Positions 46,801 through 61,800 of a DNA stretch of 64,000 nucleotides are shown here, in pieces (positions within the stretch are counted from its first letter, which is position 1; the number at the start of each line of letters is the position of its first letter). Location of the stretch: contig JANCRA010000014.1 of the NCBI GenBank assembly GCA_024362935.1, positions 7,643,258 to 7,707,257 on the forward strand, written 5' to 3'. Under the pieces are notes generated by a model. The model was not told the origin of the DNA. It made no database searches and saw only the letters and a program-made list of their open reading frames with translations. Both the position numbers and the translations under genes were made by a program. This stretch comes from Setophaga petechia (Eukaryota > Chordata > Aves > Passeriformes > Parulidae).

Positions 46801-49800
46801 ATCAATGCTGCCACCAGCACTCAGCCTTGCATTAAGAGCATGAGGAGCACAAGCTCTGGGCAGGGCAGACTCCAGCTCCTAGCTCAGGAATCACCACTAC
46901 TTGGCAGCCCCATTCTGTAGAAGCAAACTGCATTTGGAAAGCAAATTTTCCTTACACAAACACTACACACAGAGAAAGACTGGGTGGGCTTTTTTGTTTT
47001 GCATGGGGGAGTTGTTTTAATAATACACATATAAAAAACCCCCGACACCTCATTTTATTTGTTAGCCACAGTATTAGAACCATCAAAATGAAACAACACT
47101 GCAGAAAACTTGGGGGTTTTGCATAAAGCTTCTTATCTTTAAACTCCTACTGGACATAAAGCTATAAAAACAGCAGAACAGGTAATTTGGAGATAATGTG
47201 GAGAAATTTTAGTATTTCTGGAGAAACTTTTTTTCTAAAAAGTCCAAAGAATTTAGCCATCTGCCTTAAAAGTTCTGTGCTGCTTCTTGTCCTACAGACT
47301 TGTGGGAAGGAAGCAACACTTTGGTAGCCATTTGAGTTCAGTAATAGAACCTTATTTAATGTAGTTATTGCAAAATATTATTTAAAACTTATTACTAAAG
47401 CCTGTAAGGAAACAATTGTAAGTAAACACTGCACTTCAATATATTTAAATTGCTTTTTCAAAACTGATCAAATATGTATAAAAGGTAATCAAACAAGTGT
47501 AATAAAGAGTGAAGTGGGACAAAAGTATACTAAGTATTGTGAGTACTCTATACTGAAATATGCTTTAGAATCATGATTTAAAGTAAAAGAAGTGAGATCA
47601 CAGAAATACTAAATATTTCTTTAAGATGTATGTTTAGCACAATATCTATTAAAGCTTTCAAAAAGTTCTATGCAGTGAAGTCAGACCAACTGAAAGCTGT
47701 CTATAACCAGTACAAAAGGACACTAAAATCAAATTTAAAAAAAACACTGCATCAGTCACAATCTTCATGCATACTTTAAATACTGAGCTTCTCTTCATTA
47801 GTAGCTGTAAAGTCTGCAGCATATCTGTGGTAGTGTCACAAACTTAAAAAGAACTCAATGCAAAAAGGCCATGTCAGGGGCTTTCTTGCAGCTGCAGTCA
47901 GGGAGCTGCATGCAAAGAACAGTTTTAGGGAGATGCCTGCAAATACAGGAGTTGGTTACCACACATGCTGGACTACTGAGGGGATCTCCCCCCTCAATCA
48001 CACGTAGAAGGCAGATGGTATTGTGATATTCACCACACCTGTTAAGGTGCTTCAGAGTCCTTTAACAATGGTTAAAAGGACCATGTCCAAGGTGATGTTA
48101 GACATTGCTTAAATTTAAGCACTTCAGCTAATGAAGTCTCAAGATTTTCCTTATTAATGATTTTATTTTCAAAAAGAATTCCCTTGCCAACATGACCTGA
48201 AACAATTTACCTGAATCTCAACTGGTGAAATTCTCCTGTAGGCTGTCAGAGCTTTTACTGTTACTCATAAGGAGCAACACCAGTCAAGGCTCATTACAGA
48301 GCATGACAGAACTATTTCCAAGAGCTATTTCAGCTCAAGTTCCTTTTCCACCAAACTTCTCTCAGAACTCAAGGTCTGAAGTGACAGCTTGTTGCTACAG
48401 TATCTGCAGAACATGACTTGGTGGAGGACAAGACTTCATCAAAACCAGACAGAACTTTGACAGTAAATTGCCATACACCTTAAAGTTTCAAAAGGATGCC
48501 TAACAGGTTATAAGACCACTTTAAAATGGAGGGCATCACACCCTACTTATGTTGAATAAAAAGCACCTTTCTTTCCAAAAGCTCTACCTGTCCAACAAAC
48601 GCAGAGAATGCTTTGGTACTGTCACGGCCTGCTGCAGCTGAATGGTAGAGGTTCACCCACTCCCTCAGCAGGTATTCTGCCTTCTCCCTCAGGCCTGGTG
48701 GGTCATCATACTCAGAAGCTTGGGAAATTCCTGAATGCATCATGAAATTAGGACCTCCATGAGCACGGTCAATCATTGCTTCATAGTTTGATCGGACCAC
48801 TTCCATCAGCTGGGGTAATCTAATGCAACAGACCAGATCAAGAGTTGGGTTAGAATTCCTCCTCCCCGACAAGGTGCAGGAACTGGAAGCTCAGTCAAAG
48901 AGAGTTGAAAGAAAGCAAATTATTTCTTATACTAAAACTTTCTATCTTACAGTCCTCACTGGAATAACAGAAATAAGTCATGAAAGCAGACACACTTATG
49001 ATGAAAGAAGGAACACTGAAATCACATAAGCTTTGAAGTTCCACTCCAATTTGTACAGTGAAGTGCTGCAACAAAATACCACAGGGACTAGAAGCAGCTT
49101 CTCTTCTGCAGACTTCAGGAGCCCTAAAATGCTCCCAGATAGGGAGATGCCAGTACTGAATGGCCTGACTGGATTCGGCTGCAGTGAAAGCCAAGCCATA
49201 CAGTGAAGACAGTCTATCCATGCCAACTGCAGATGAAAGGACTTTGGTTTTGTGACATCGTATTAGCAGCTGTGTTGGTAAAGGCAGCAACTGCCATCAG
49301 CCAGCTGCTGGTTGCTCTCACAGATATTCAAAGTTCTCCAAGCTCTAATCCTTGTCTTTCTCAAGCCCAGCAACAACTGCTTCCACCTTACAAACAGGAG
49401 GCCTGCAAGTCCCACAGGTATTTCCAGGTGTTGCGGCAACATTTGCTACCCAAATGGTTTGGGCAGTTTGCTGGTGGATACATAGCCATGTGAGACTGGT
49501 GGAGGATTGCTCTGTAAGCTCTGAACAGCAAAGATTGTACAACTGGATTGTTTGTGATTAAGAAATTAATATACTGACACCTAAATATGTAAGATTTAAA
49601 TAGGCCATAATATTGCATAAATTTGAGATGAAGCAGGAATTCAAACAAATTTCTCACAGTTGCACAGAAATTTGGACTATAGTGCATGGAGAGATTTTCT
49701 TGCTTAAGCATTCAGTTTCACATGCTGCTGCAGCTGCCTCTATTTTGACTAAGATGAGCCCATTTACACTAGAGTGACAGTTGAAACTAAGAAAGGACTG

Positions 49801-52800
49801 CAGCCTTAGGCAAAGTTAAAAGCTGTATGATTGAATGATATGAGACATTGCCTATATAATATGCAAATCATAATTCAGCACAAAAAAAGTAACACATTGC
49901 ATAATACTATAGCCTCACCCTTCCGGGGCGTTTCCTCTGGAATGAGCATTAATTCTCATGAGTGTCTCAATGGTGTGAAACAGATCTGCTTCTGTTACAT
50001 GGGCAACACTTCTCTCATCCACCAACAAGATCTTTACCAACTGCATGGCAAATGCCACAGCCATGTAGTTCAAGCCATTCTCCATGGACTGTCAACATGA
50101 AAAAGACAGAGTTCAACCACAGATCTTACAGTGGAGTGAGTGCATCCCTCCTCCTTTAAAAGAGCAGATTCTCTTTACCTGAGCCAAGTGAAGGTCATAC
50201 TGCTGCATGTTAACAAGGTGATTGCGGATTAGCAGCTCCACAGCTTCCACGTTGTATTTGTACTCATCTCTGCATTCAATCAGGCACCTGAAGAATGGGA
50301 CTTCTTACAAAAAGTGTACTTCAACAATACAGTTTAAGTGAAACAACTCAAATCTAGTACTTCAGAAATTGTGACATTCACTGTGATTCATTACCCAGCT
50401 TCAAAAGAAGCCTCTTCTAGCGTGTTCTCTAAGGTAATGCTGAAGGAACAGTCAAACTCAAGCATCAATTGCCCTGCACAACTGGTCACAAGAGCCCTTC
50501 AAGAGCTTCAGTTTATTCAGCATAAGAAGTCTCTCTTCCAAGGATGAATTGGCAGATCTGCCTAGCTGAAGCTTCTGCTGCAGGCATATGCCATGTCACA
50601 TTGTTTGTGACAGCACAGAGACATTCTCTGCAAAATCAGGGAAAAAAACCCAAAAACCCACACCATGCTCTAATGCTTAATTCCATTAAGGATTCCTATC
50701 ATATTCTGAGATGAACCAGCATTATCAGAAAATCTAATTAATTTTGACAAAAAAAGCAGATTATTTTCTGTCTGTCCAAATTGCAGCAAAGCAAAATATT
50801 AACAGGCAGAAAATTCAGAGTAATACAGGAACTTCCAAAAGATGGTCAAAGCTACATCAGCGTTCTTGTTGCCTTATAACTGACCTAGTGATTTGTTTGT
50901 TACACCACGGAGATCCATAGGCACGGCCATCCTGCAGAGCCTTCAGCACCAGCAGGTGACACTCACGGTAGCGGAGCAGGAGGTCAGCGTCAGCCCCACT
51001 GGTGGCATCCAGCAAGCCCTCTACAGCCTAGAATAGATGCAACCTGTTAGCAGAGGTAAAAACCAGTCCTCTTCTGCACATTACATCAGCAAGAGCTATC
51101 ACCAGAAGACATGAAAAAAAAAATCAATTGAATTGTGCTGACCTCTTGGTAAGACTGTGTGAGATTTTACCAGCTACTATGGCATCTATACATGCACTGT
51201 ACACAGCTATGCTATCAGAAACAAACATACAGGTCTCTCTATGCCTCAGTAGCTTGGTATGTGCACCAAATACCATGACGGACCCTGCTACTTTGTGCTG
51301 CAGTCTCCTTAAGTCAATGCCTCCTCAAGTAATTCTGCATATGGCTGATGGAAAACTACCTGAGAAAATATTTATGGAACCTGCCAGAGGTGAGCAGCTT
51401 CCTCAGGGAAAGAGCTGCAACACTCTGTGTTAGTCTACAACAAATGGAGGATGAGTTTTACATGGGCAACACAATTTATTTGGTCAAGTTCTAGTCAGGA
51501 CTGGATCCTTTAATAGGTAAAAGCATTAGCAGACAAGAAGGAAGAGTCTCCCTCCAGCTCTTGGTTACCTCTGTTTTGGCACTGTTCTTGGATCCTCATG
51601 CAGATAGCTCAGTATCCTTACACCATTCTCAAGTGGATTTTTCTCTATGTCTGTCACTTGCTCTACACTACTACACAGGCACTGATGCCAGCTCAAATCA
51701 CAGAGCTCACTGCAACACTTCCCAGTGGCACAGCCTACAAATTCTGGCTGGGATGAAGTTAATTTGCTTTATAGGAGCCCATATGGTGCTACGTTTTGGA
51801 TTTGTGCTGAACCAGTGCTGAAAACACAGCACAGTTTTGCCAGTTGCCGAGCAGCACTAGCACAGGATCGAGGCTTTTTCTTTCCCACTCTCCTTCCTCC
51901 ACCAGTGGGTAGGCTGGGGATGGACAAGAGGCTGCAAAGCAACACAGCCAGGACAGCTGACCCAAATTGAATAAAGGGATGCTCTATACCATATGACATC
52001 ATGTTCAGCAATAAAAGCTCAGGGAAAGGAGGATGAAAAAGAGCATTCAAGCATTCATGGTTCTGATGTTTGCCTTTCCAGGCAAATGTCACATGTGCTG
52101 AAGCCCTGCTTTGAGAGGAGTAGCTTGACATCTCCCTACTGATGGGAAGTAGAGATTTTAGTTTCTTTTGTGCAAATGGCCTTTATTTTCCCTACTAAAC
52201 TGTCATAATCTGAACAAATATCATCTAGTGTTCCCTGTGTTTTCTCTGTATCCTTCAGAAAAGCTGAAAGAGGAAGCAGCTGGATGGATGTTGGGCAGCT
52301 GGCCAGGGTCAACGCACCATGCACAGTCATGTATCAGTCACTGCAAAATGAACCCCAAGTGTGCCACTAGAAATCTAGTACTAGGCTCAATACCATCCAC
52401 TTACAAGGGCAGTTCAAACACCTTTTTAGCCTCCAAATCATCCTGAAATCAGACCACTCTGGACTGCAACAGCTCTACTTGCCACAACTGAATAAAACTA
52501 AGGATTCTGTACACCTGCTTCTTCCACAGCAGTCTCAACACCATGTGTACAATACTCTACATGAACACAACGGCTCCCTCCCAGTCTTATTTATCAGATT
52601 TCCAAAGACAGCAGTTCAGTAGTGTTCACCCAGCAAGTTCCACAGGATGCGTGAAGAAACAAGGTCATCAGCAAGACAATCCATGAGCTAGGTGAGTAAT
52701 AAATTCTAAGCTGTTACAGAGATGAGTTGTCAACACTCACCTTCTGCAGTAGTCCAAGTGCAGCAATCGCATCCCGGGAGTTCCGAGCCACCACCACGGC

Positions 52801-55800
52801 CTCCAAGAGGCTGCGCAGTGCTTGGACTTGAGGATTCATGGCCAGGGTGTGTGGAATGGATTGCAGGTGCTGCTCCAGTTCTGTCATACATTTGTCATAA
52901 ATTTGTGCTACATCATCTGTAGCCCAAGCTTGCTGCTTAAGAGAAAGTGAGAATCAGTGATTTTTGCAAGGATTGCATTTGTGACACTCAAATACTGACT
53001 GACTGGCTCTTCTCCTTCAGAATCACAGAATGGTTTGGGCTGGAAGGACCTTAAAGACCATCTTGTTTCAACTGCCCTGCTATGGGCAAGGAAATCTTCC
53101 ACTGAAACAGGATGCTCAAAGCCACACCCAACCTGGCTTTGAACACGTCAGGGATGGGCCATCTACAGCTTCTTCAGATAACCCCTTCCAGAGCCTCACC
53201 ACCCTCACAGGGAAGAAGTTCCTCCTAACATCTAATCTAAACCTCTTTCAGTTTGAAGCCATTCCCTCTTGTTCTGTCAGTAAGGCCTTATGTACGTATA
53301 CACAAACTTTTAAATTATCTTAAAATTCAGATTTGCCATCCATGACCTTCATAAGTAGAGATTTGAATAAAATGTTTCACTGCAATTAAAACTACATGTA
53401 GTAATCCTAAACTGCAGAATTTGTCCCAATTTGGGTTACAAATCCCCAAGACTGGATGGAAGTTTTATGTTACCATTACTTTGTCTTTAGAACAAATGCA
53501 TTTTTTCAACCACTATCCCCAAACAATACAAACATTTGACTCTATGAGTCCTAACAAAAACACAAGCTCTGCAGCAGTCTCCAAAAAGGCTATAGTACTC
53601 TCAAGCTGATTAATTCAGAAACCTCTACCTTCATAGGCTGAGCCAAGAATCCTGTAGGCTGAGTTAAGTCATTGGTGGGCAAGAAGCCAGGGACATTGCG
53701 TGCAAACTCTTCATAAACAGCCAGCTGTTTTGGGTCCACACCTCCAACCTTTGCAACAAAAGAAACAGGCATTTAACTCATTTATAAGACTGAGGCAGTA
53801 AAAACTGAGGGTAGCTTGTGTAGCAGGTAGCTACTCCTAAACAAAGCAGCCTAGACATCAAGTAGGATTCAACTGCTCTGCACTGAGGTCCTATCTCTCC
53901 TTCCACACCTCCTAAGAGGGAGATTTTGCTCTGAAAATGAAACTCACATTCTCAGAAACAGAAATAACTGAATGCTGAGAAATGCTCTGCTGAAAGCATA
54001 TGGTATGTCCTTTAAAGGAAGGACATAGAAAGGAGACAAAAAAAAATAAAATATAAAGATAACAAAACAGTGAGAGGAAATGCAGAGACATAGAGACTCA
54101 AGGAATTGAGAAAATTATATAAATACTCAATTTGGAATAATGTATTTATGTGTTTTCATACTAATCAAAATAACAGCAGCTGCATTGTTGGGCAAGTCTA
54201 ACAATACATGATTACTCAGCTGATGCTGTGCCATCCACTTTTCCTTATCAGGAGGGAAAGAAGAGCAGCATCAGAAGAGAACTCACCTTTAACCTGATCT
54301 GTTCTGGCATCCGCTCAGCCTGGTACGTTAGCACAACAGGATCGCAGTAGCGCCGCCCCTCTTGCCTAGCATGCTTCCTGAGCTCAAATTCCTGCCAAAA
54401 ACACAAACACCACACAGCCTTTCAGACATCCATATGGATGTGTATGAGCACACAGGATACTTCTTCAACAGAGCCATACTTACAGTTGCGAGTCTCTTGT
54501 CCATCTCAGGGCCTGCCTTTTCCACAGCTGTCTTCTGGATAAAGCAGCAGGCAAGCTCACAGTTATCCTGTGCTAACTGGGCAGCTGCCTGCTCCATCAT
54601 GTCCCTCTGCTGTGGGGAGGCTGCCTATTGAAAATCACAATAATCAGTGAAGAATGTAAAATTTCCCTGTATATAATAAGCCTTATAATCTGCACCACTG
54701 CTTACACAGAAGACCAGCAATAAAAAGGAATGCTCTTAGGATCACACTCCCTTCCCATAGAATATACAATATTAAATTTAATTTTGCATAGCTTTGAATA
54801 AAACATGTAGGCAAGATGACAGTAAAGACTTTCAACAAGGAACAAAACAGCAGGAGTTCTCCATCTTCTCCACCTACCCATCTCCAGGGCACAGAAATAA
54901 AGGCCTGCTTTAGACAGACACACACAGAGTGATGCTAATGCAGGGAAGTCTTTGCATCACAGTAGAAGTTTTTCTACTTCCTAGGCTGCAATTGGAAGAT
55001 ATAAAGGTGCACCACTAACAGTGCAAAAGAGGAGTCCTAAGCCTTTTTCAGTGGGTTCCTTTTCTGATAAGGAATCAGATTTTCTTCCTTCCTTCCCAGA
55101 GTCTGCTTTATGAGAATCCTGAACAGATGCACTTAATTTTCCAGGGTGCAAAGCAGCAACTTCCACTAGAAATGGAATACATCTATAAAGGCAGCCTGTC
55201 CCATCCACTTGGACTTCATTGTCTGCAAACAGTTCTTCCATTAATTCCTGAAAGTTATACTATTTCTGTAAAACCACTTCATAATAATAAGCCAGATAAG
55301 AATTTTGAGATGCCTCATACAGAGCCTTTTCTGCAACAAAATGTTTTCTACAACTGTCCCTTTAAAAACTTCCTTGGATTAAAACTCGATTTGTACCAGT
55401 GTCATATGTCTTCAGGGATAAAAAAAAAAAAACTGATTAATTTCTAATTGCTGAAAGCACAGCTGTGTCTTGATCTTTCCAAGATCCTTATGCTCTTGTG
55501 CCTGCTGCTAACACTGAGGGCAAGAATTCTGTAGTAGCCGCTGTTGTTGTCAGCAGTTTGCAGGCTGGTCTTATTTTCTTCATTAAGAGACCTGATAATA
55601 GCCTCCAGAAAACCCAATGAATTCACAAGCTGTGCAGAAGAGTCTAAACTACCTATCTGCTCACAGCACAAGTAAATAAAATGTGCCTGGAGCATGCAGG
55701 CTGAAACAATCCAAGATACCACCAAAATCAATTCAGTCTTCCACACTTTAGCCTTTCAGCCTCAAACTCTGCAGAAAGTTCAAGCTTCCAAGGTTTCCAT

Positions 55801-58800
55801 GATGTGATTTAACTGGAGAGAACATTGGGCAAAATAAAAAGATAGCCAGGAAGTTTGTGTGCCATTTACTAAGATCTACCATCTCAGTTTAAGGGTGTTT
55901 GACCTGGAATCACAACACTTTTTTCCACTGTAATTCCACAAGAGTCACAAAATTTTACGCAGTGAATTCATCCCCATGCTAGTTAAGCCACACAATTAAT
56001 TAACAAGTCTACATTGTAGAGAACTGATTTACAAATGTTGGATGCCTACAGTCCCCTAAATTGGATATAAACTCCAAATGATGGGGCTCTTACCCTCAGT
56101 GCAGTAGCAAAGCTATTTTTCAAGTTGGTAGCTATGCTCATCAGCAAAGGCTCCCTGCAGGTAATCATGGCCATGCCAGCAGTCAGGTTCCTCATCATGT
56201 GGTGAGCGGCCACACGCATCCGGGACTCCTCGGAATCCAGGGCAAAGTCCTTCCTGACTATCTGCTCACAGGTGGTCATGGCAATCTTGATGGACCTGTC
56301 CACCACGGGATGGACGAGGTCCTGCACCGCGCGCTCGATGGCCTGCCGCACACACTGCTTCAGCTGCGGGTGCGCCTGGAACAGCGGGATCTGCAGGGCG
56401 TTAGGAGAGGGGAGAGAATGAAGGACACTGGAATCCCACCTACCCCACACACCTGCATTTTCTCAGTGACTCATAAGTGCACTGTCATAGCTTGTGCAGT
56501 ACTCCCATGTTCCCCATGCAGCTATTACAGTATTTGATAAATCTGAATCTGGAACAAATTATTTTTCTAACCAAGTTGCAGCTGAGTAACAATGCAAAGA
56601 CTAACTTAAGAAGTGAGCTGATAACTGGACAAAAGGAGCACAGAGGATCTTTTTATACTGATATCCTGATAGCTCCCACTAGCTGAGATCTGCATCAACC
56701 CTGGCTGTAAGATAGCAAACTAAATCAGCTCTAAAACTTACCGTTGGATTTAAGGTAATGTGTGGAGCCAAGCCTCCTAAAGAATAGACGTTGATGTCAT
56801 GGTAACTGTACTGGGGCTGTGGAGGAACTGTGGCTGTACAAGTGGTGCTGGTAGCTGGAGTTGTAGAAGCAGCTGGAGAACACAAGTAGGTTTGTACTGA
56901 GACACTATGAAACCACAGTGAGCAGCAACTGCTTATAAAACAAGCATATAACTCTTATTTAAACCAGGAAACAACCAGAAATAAAAGGCTTGCAGTTTGA
57001 TCATGAAACCTCCTAAACTTACCAAGCAACTTTCATTCTCCATTTGCCTAATAATTAGTACCAAAGTAGCTTCAGTACGTTCTAAGAGAGCTTTTCATTA
57101 TGACAGTTTTAGCACCTGGTCTATTGTTAATAGGAGAGAGGCTAAGGAGTAGCTACACAAACATAATACAGAATTAGTCCTCATGATAGCTTCCATTCCC
57201 TTCCCATCTCCAAACTCTGTAGACCTATTTCTTACAAAACTACCCAAGTGCTCAGGAATATTACAATAGCATACGTAGCTCCATATTTTATTTTGTGATA
57301 GCAAAACCTGTCTTATTTGAACTTGAACAGTGTGGTTCTGGATTCTATGGGTTGTACTTACTGGTTGTTGTGATGGGTGGTAGCTCTTCTGGCTGCTTCA
57401 CATCCTTCTTTGGAGCAGACAGCTGCTCATCCAGATTTTTCAGACGATCCTTATCTTTCAGGAGACTTCCAGGTTTCAGCTCATTGATGTCTAGTGCAAG
57501 ATTCTTGCAGAGCACCTCAATCTCAAACTTCAGATTCAACTGCGAAACAACTCTAGTTTAGGTCATGTTACAAGGAAAATACCCAAAACATCTACTGAGC
57601 TGCCTGACTCCCAAACTCCCCATGCTAATGCCACCCCTTTCAGAGACCAACAATGACTGAGGATTAGACAACTATCTTGATGCTGACCTCATGGAGAAGA
57701 GTTTCATCCAAGTTCTACCAAATTAAGCAATTCCCAAGCAATCTCCCCATGCTAAAGCAGTGAGGAGGACTGCTTAGTCCTTCACAACATCCTTTTAGAG
57801 TAGTATGTCAATAAAACCTTACACTCAGAAGTTACAGAAAAAAATCCAGTAATTTACTTTTAGATCATGTTCCTGATGTAGCTCAGCTAAAACATTCATA
57901 ATGGCCATTGTCCATGGGTTTGGAGGCCTGAAGACCTACAAGAGAAAGAAGAGAGCAGGATGACAGAAACTTCTTGAATAATTTGGACAGTTTATGACTG
58001 GAAATGTTTGAAACACAAGCACTATGTGAGCATATGGCCATGGAAACCTTAGTACCGTTGTGATTAGAGTAGAATTTAGTATTTTAGTAATAATTATTCC
58101 AGTAATTCAGCATAACTAGAAATACATTAGGAACTTAAATGAAAAACTGGAAACACAATGACCGGGTCCTTCTTGAAAGATCAGTTCCATGTCACGCAAA
58201 ACCAACAAGCTGATCAGGATCAAAGTGGGTGGGAGGAAAAAAAAAACAAACTAGGAATAAATGTATCCCGGAATCTCTTCAATGGCTTCCTTCCATTTCT
58301 CAAGGGAGTTCTGCTCAGGGATACCACAGTACATTTCAGCTAACACTATCTATTAAAAATGCATGGCCATGTACCTTCCCTCCACACAAGGAGCACTCCT
58401 TGACTTTATGCTTTTATATCCCTTTTCTTTCTCTCCACTGAATTAAATCAGTTTTCATTTTGTGACAAAAGCTGATTACTTCCGTCAATGTTTTGCCATT
58501 TGAGTAATAACTCTGTCTGTACAAAGACACTTACCACACTCCTGACACTGGATTCTAAGACTTTGGCAACAAATGGCACTACATAAAGCAATTCCTGCTG
58601 TCCCTTAACATACGCTTCCAGCAGTAGTGACTTCACATCCAAATCCTGAAAAACAATTGAAGTGGGAATGAAGGTAGAGAAAACAGCAAACCACACTGCA
58701 CAATGCCACTAATACACTGCTTCCTTTTCAGATACAGGTAAGGCTGAGTCAAGACAGCCCTTGAATTTTACAGACTGCTAAGCAGCAGTTACTTTTTGAA

Positions 58801-61800
58801 CAAAGATTTATACATCTATATTTTTACACGGATTAACAAGCTTTTGCCAAAATAAATTTAGCTACTAACTTTTCTGATATAAAAAAATATTTAGAAGTGT
58901 TAAATAAACAGCTCTGGAGTCATACTTTAAACTTGGCACATAAAAGAGGCACCAGAAAGGTGGTAAGATTTCCCAAATAGCCTATGCTACTGCATAACAG
59001 CATACCAATTCATGCCAAGGCAATCTGCAAAGACAGAAGCTCACCGTGTGCAAGATGGGCTTATTTTTAGCCATCGTTATCATTCCCAGCCAGTGACCAA
59101 GGTTCTTCAACAAGGAACGGTCTGAGAAGTTGGCTGCAGCTTTATCTGATGTCAATAGCACCTAACAAAGAATAAAAAAAAGTATCTCAAGCAGCAAGCA
59201 GAAGATAACCAGACTCCAAATCCAACAGCTGATCTGAATGAAGGCGAAGTTTTAGAACATTAAGTTCTGAGCTTCAGTCACATTACAAAGATACTTGAAC
59301 AGCTTTCACTTCAAGGCAGCACTCTGTAGATCTGCACTGTAATGACTACAGAACTCCTTTCTTTAAAAGGATCAAAAAAAGAGGATTATGTTTTTCCAGA
59401 CCTTACCATTTATTCTGTTGAGACTGTTACAACTACTCCCATAGCTGAGCGTAACTTGCGCTTCCTCTTAATGCCTCACCACAGACCTGAAGGCTACAGT
59501 TTAACCTTTCAGGGAAACCATCTCATTGTCATGTCAAAACCTAAATCATGTCATCAATGATAAAACAAGTATTCTGCTGTTAGTTCTGTTCCTTAACTCC
59601 AGAGGAGCATCAGCTGAACAGAGCAGGGTCAGCTGAATTCTCAAGAGCCAGGAGATGCTTTTGCACTACAGCGTAACCCATGGTGGTCAGGAAATCCCAC
59701 CAACAGGTTTAAAAATAGTGCATTCTTTACAAACTTGTTTCATCTGGTCATCACTTCTGGGCTATTGCTTCCTCCTCCCATCTACATTATCTTAGCCCTC
59801 CAATAAATTTTGGCTTTTGCACCCCCATTTTCTAAACACACAATTCCCCCCCCATTCCTCTTGGGCCTAAAGAGCAGAGTGTCATTTTCTATCTTTGCAC
59901 TTTCCTCCACAGAAAACAACTAGACCATAAGCAATTTTCCCTTGGGTTATAATTTGCAAACCTCACACAAATTTTAAGTCCACCTACATAAATTAATTCA
60001 AATGCAAATTTGCCCTCCTGTTACACAATTTAAGTCTTTCATATGCTCCTAACTGAAAAGAATCCTAGTATTCCTAAAGATAATCTGTAAATTTAATGGT
60101 AAGCTAGAAACAATATATTTTAATTATATTCTATATTTGAGAATCAGCACCACACAAACAAATAGCATGAGGAGAACACCACATTCCTGTGCTGCCTTTA
60201 GAAAACTTGCACTACTCACCTTGATATTTCTGTAGGTTTCATTCAGAACCATTTTATTAAACTCTGGATTCTTAAGTGTGTCAAGGAAGTTTGAATACAA
60301 GCTGTGAAAGTTAGGCTCAATACTGACTCTTTTCATCACAAGATACTGCGATACCCAAGGCATGAACTCTTCTTTCACTGTTTCCTTCAATTCTTCCACC
60401 TGTGCTCAAACCAAAGACAAAGCACACCACAGAACAGATGAGAAGATAATCAAAACCTTCTGGGGTCAGCTCTGACCAACATACAGTTCATGGTCAGTCA
60501 ACTGCTTCTAACACTAAGGCTGTTTTTCTACAAAAAAATAAGTATTTGAAATCAGTGTTGCATTATCCAAAGATCTGGTCAACCAGTAAGGACCCAAGCA
60601 TGAAATCAGCAAGGTATAACAATTCACCTCTCCTTCACTTCCCAGCTTTTTACCAGACAACTGGAAATAAATGTTGTCACTTTACAAGTTCAAGCCATCC
60701 ATCCACGAGACAGCAGCACAGGCGGCAGCAGGACTGTACACATCAAATAGTTCAAAAAAATTCCCTTAATTTCTCAATACCTGAGCTTAACCATGCAACA
60801 TTTAATTGTACCCAGTCCATTTATGATGTGAATGCTTATTTAAGATTAGGAACAGGTATCTTCTACCCATCTCTCCTCTCCCTGGAAAATTTTATCTCCA
60901 AAGATGTTTAAGCACAAAGTGCTGGAAACGATCATCTCTTTACAGTGTACTCCCTCCTGAAGTTTTTCTAGTTAGAATTTTGTAGAAGCATCATCAGCCC
61001 AGACTTAAAAATGAATATATTAAAAAGGATTAGGAGTACAAAACCTATTTTTACTAGCATTCTTTCATACTTGCCTTCTGTGTCATATTTGATTGAGACA
61101 GATTATTGAAGATGAAAGCAATTTTTTCCTGGACATTCTCTGGAGGTTCCACAATCCTCTCTGTTTGATCTGTTGCTACTAACAGCGTATCAATGTTGGT
61201 AGTATTAATGGAAGGCTGGAAGGAGAACAAGAAGTTAAGCATAAACAATACCTAGAGGTGACATCAACATAAACTTTTGCTCTGTTCTGTCAAGCAAAAA
61301 TAGAATTGAGCTTTATCAGGGGACATCTACTGTCTCAGATTCATTTTCAGCAGCACTCTGAAGGAGTCAAGTGTTTTTTTATTCTAAAAATGATGATCAA
61401 TACTCAGCAGAAGAATGCTGCTGCAGAAAAAGCCTCTACATGCACATAAAATAGGTGCAACTGCAATGGCACCCTTTAGGCCTCTAAGCCTGTGTACAAT
61501 TATAGCTTGGAGAAAAATCACAACACAATAGTGAGCAGCACTTAACACAGCTGGGAGGCTCTAGGAGCACTTCAGTGCTGATTTGGGAAGGAGAAATCCC
61601 AGAGGTTCATTTTGAGACCAGGCTCTCATTTTGAGTTGCCAGCTTAAGTCAACAGAGTGTGATCCTGGTCCCTACAGCTGCAGGTCTGGACCCCAGGGTT
61701 TAGCACTTGGTACATTGCAATTAAGAGAAAAGGTGATGCAGTTTTCAGTATCAATCCTGATTGGAGTTTAAATGGGAAAACAAACGTCTCAAAGTAACAA

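Larger units (their letters stand above)
40818..48750 (-). other. CNOT1: CNOT1 C-terminal NOT1 domain exons (CNOT2-CNOT3 module)
   Basis: These exons encode the superfamily-homology domain that binds the CNOT2-CNOT3 heterodimer (about residues 1833-2361 of human). Recognisable parts are [57 protein letters not shown] and [18 protein letters not shown]. It is the most conserved part of NOT1 proteins, and every residue block expected is present. Confidence 0.88.
57400..61160 (-). other. CNOT1: CNOT1 MIF4G domain exons (CAF1/CNOT7-CNOT8 docking)
   Basis: These exons encode the central HEAT-repeat MIF4G domain (about residues 1093-1317 of human CNOT1), which holds the CAF1 deadenylase (CNOT7/8), itself bound to CCR4. 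Recognisable segments are [39 protein letters not shown] and [20 protein letters not shown] Gln/Ala and Thr-rich linker ([16 protein letters not shown], exon 62432-62662) precedes it. Confidence 0.85.
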
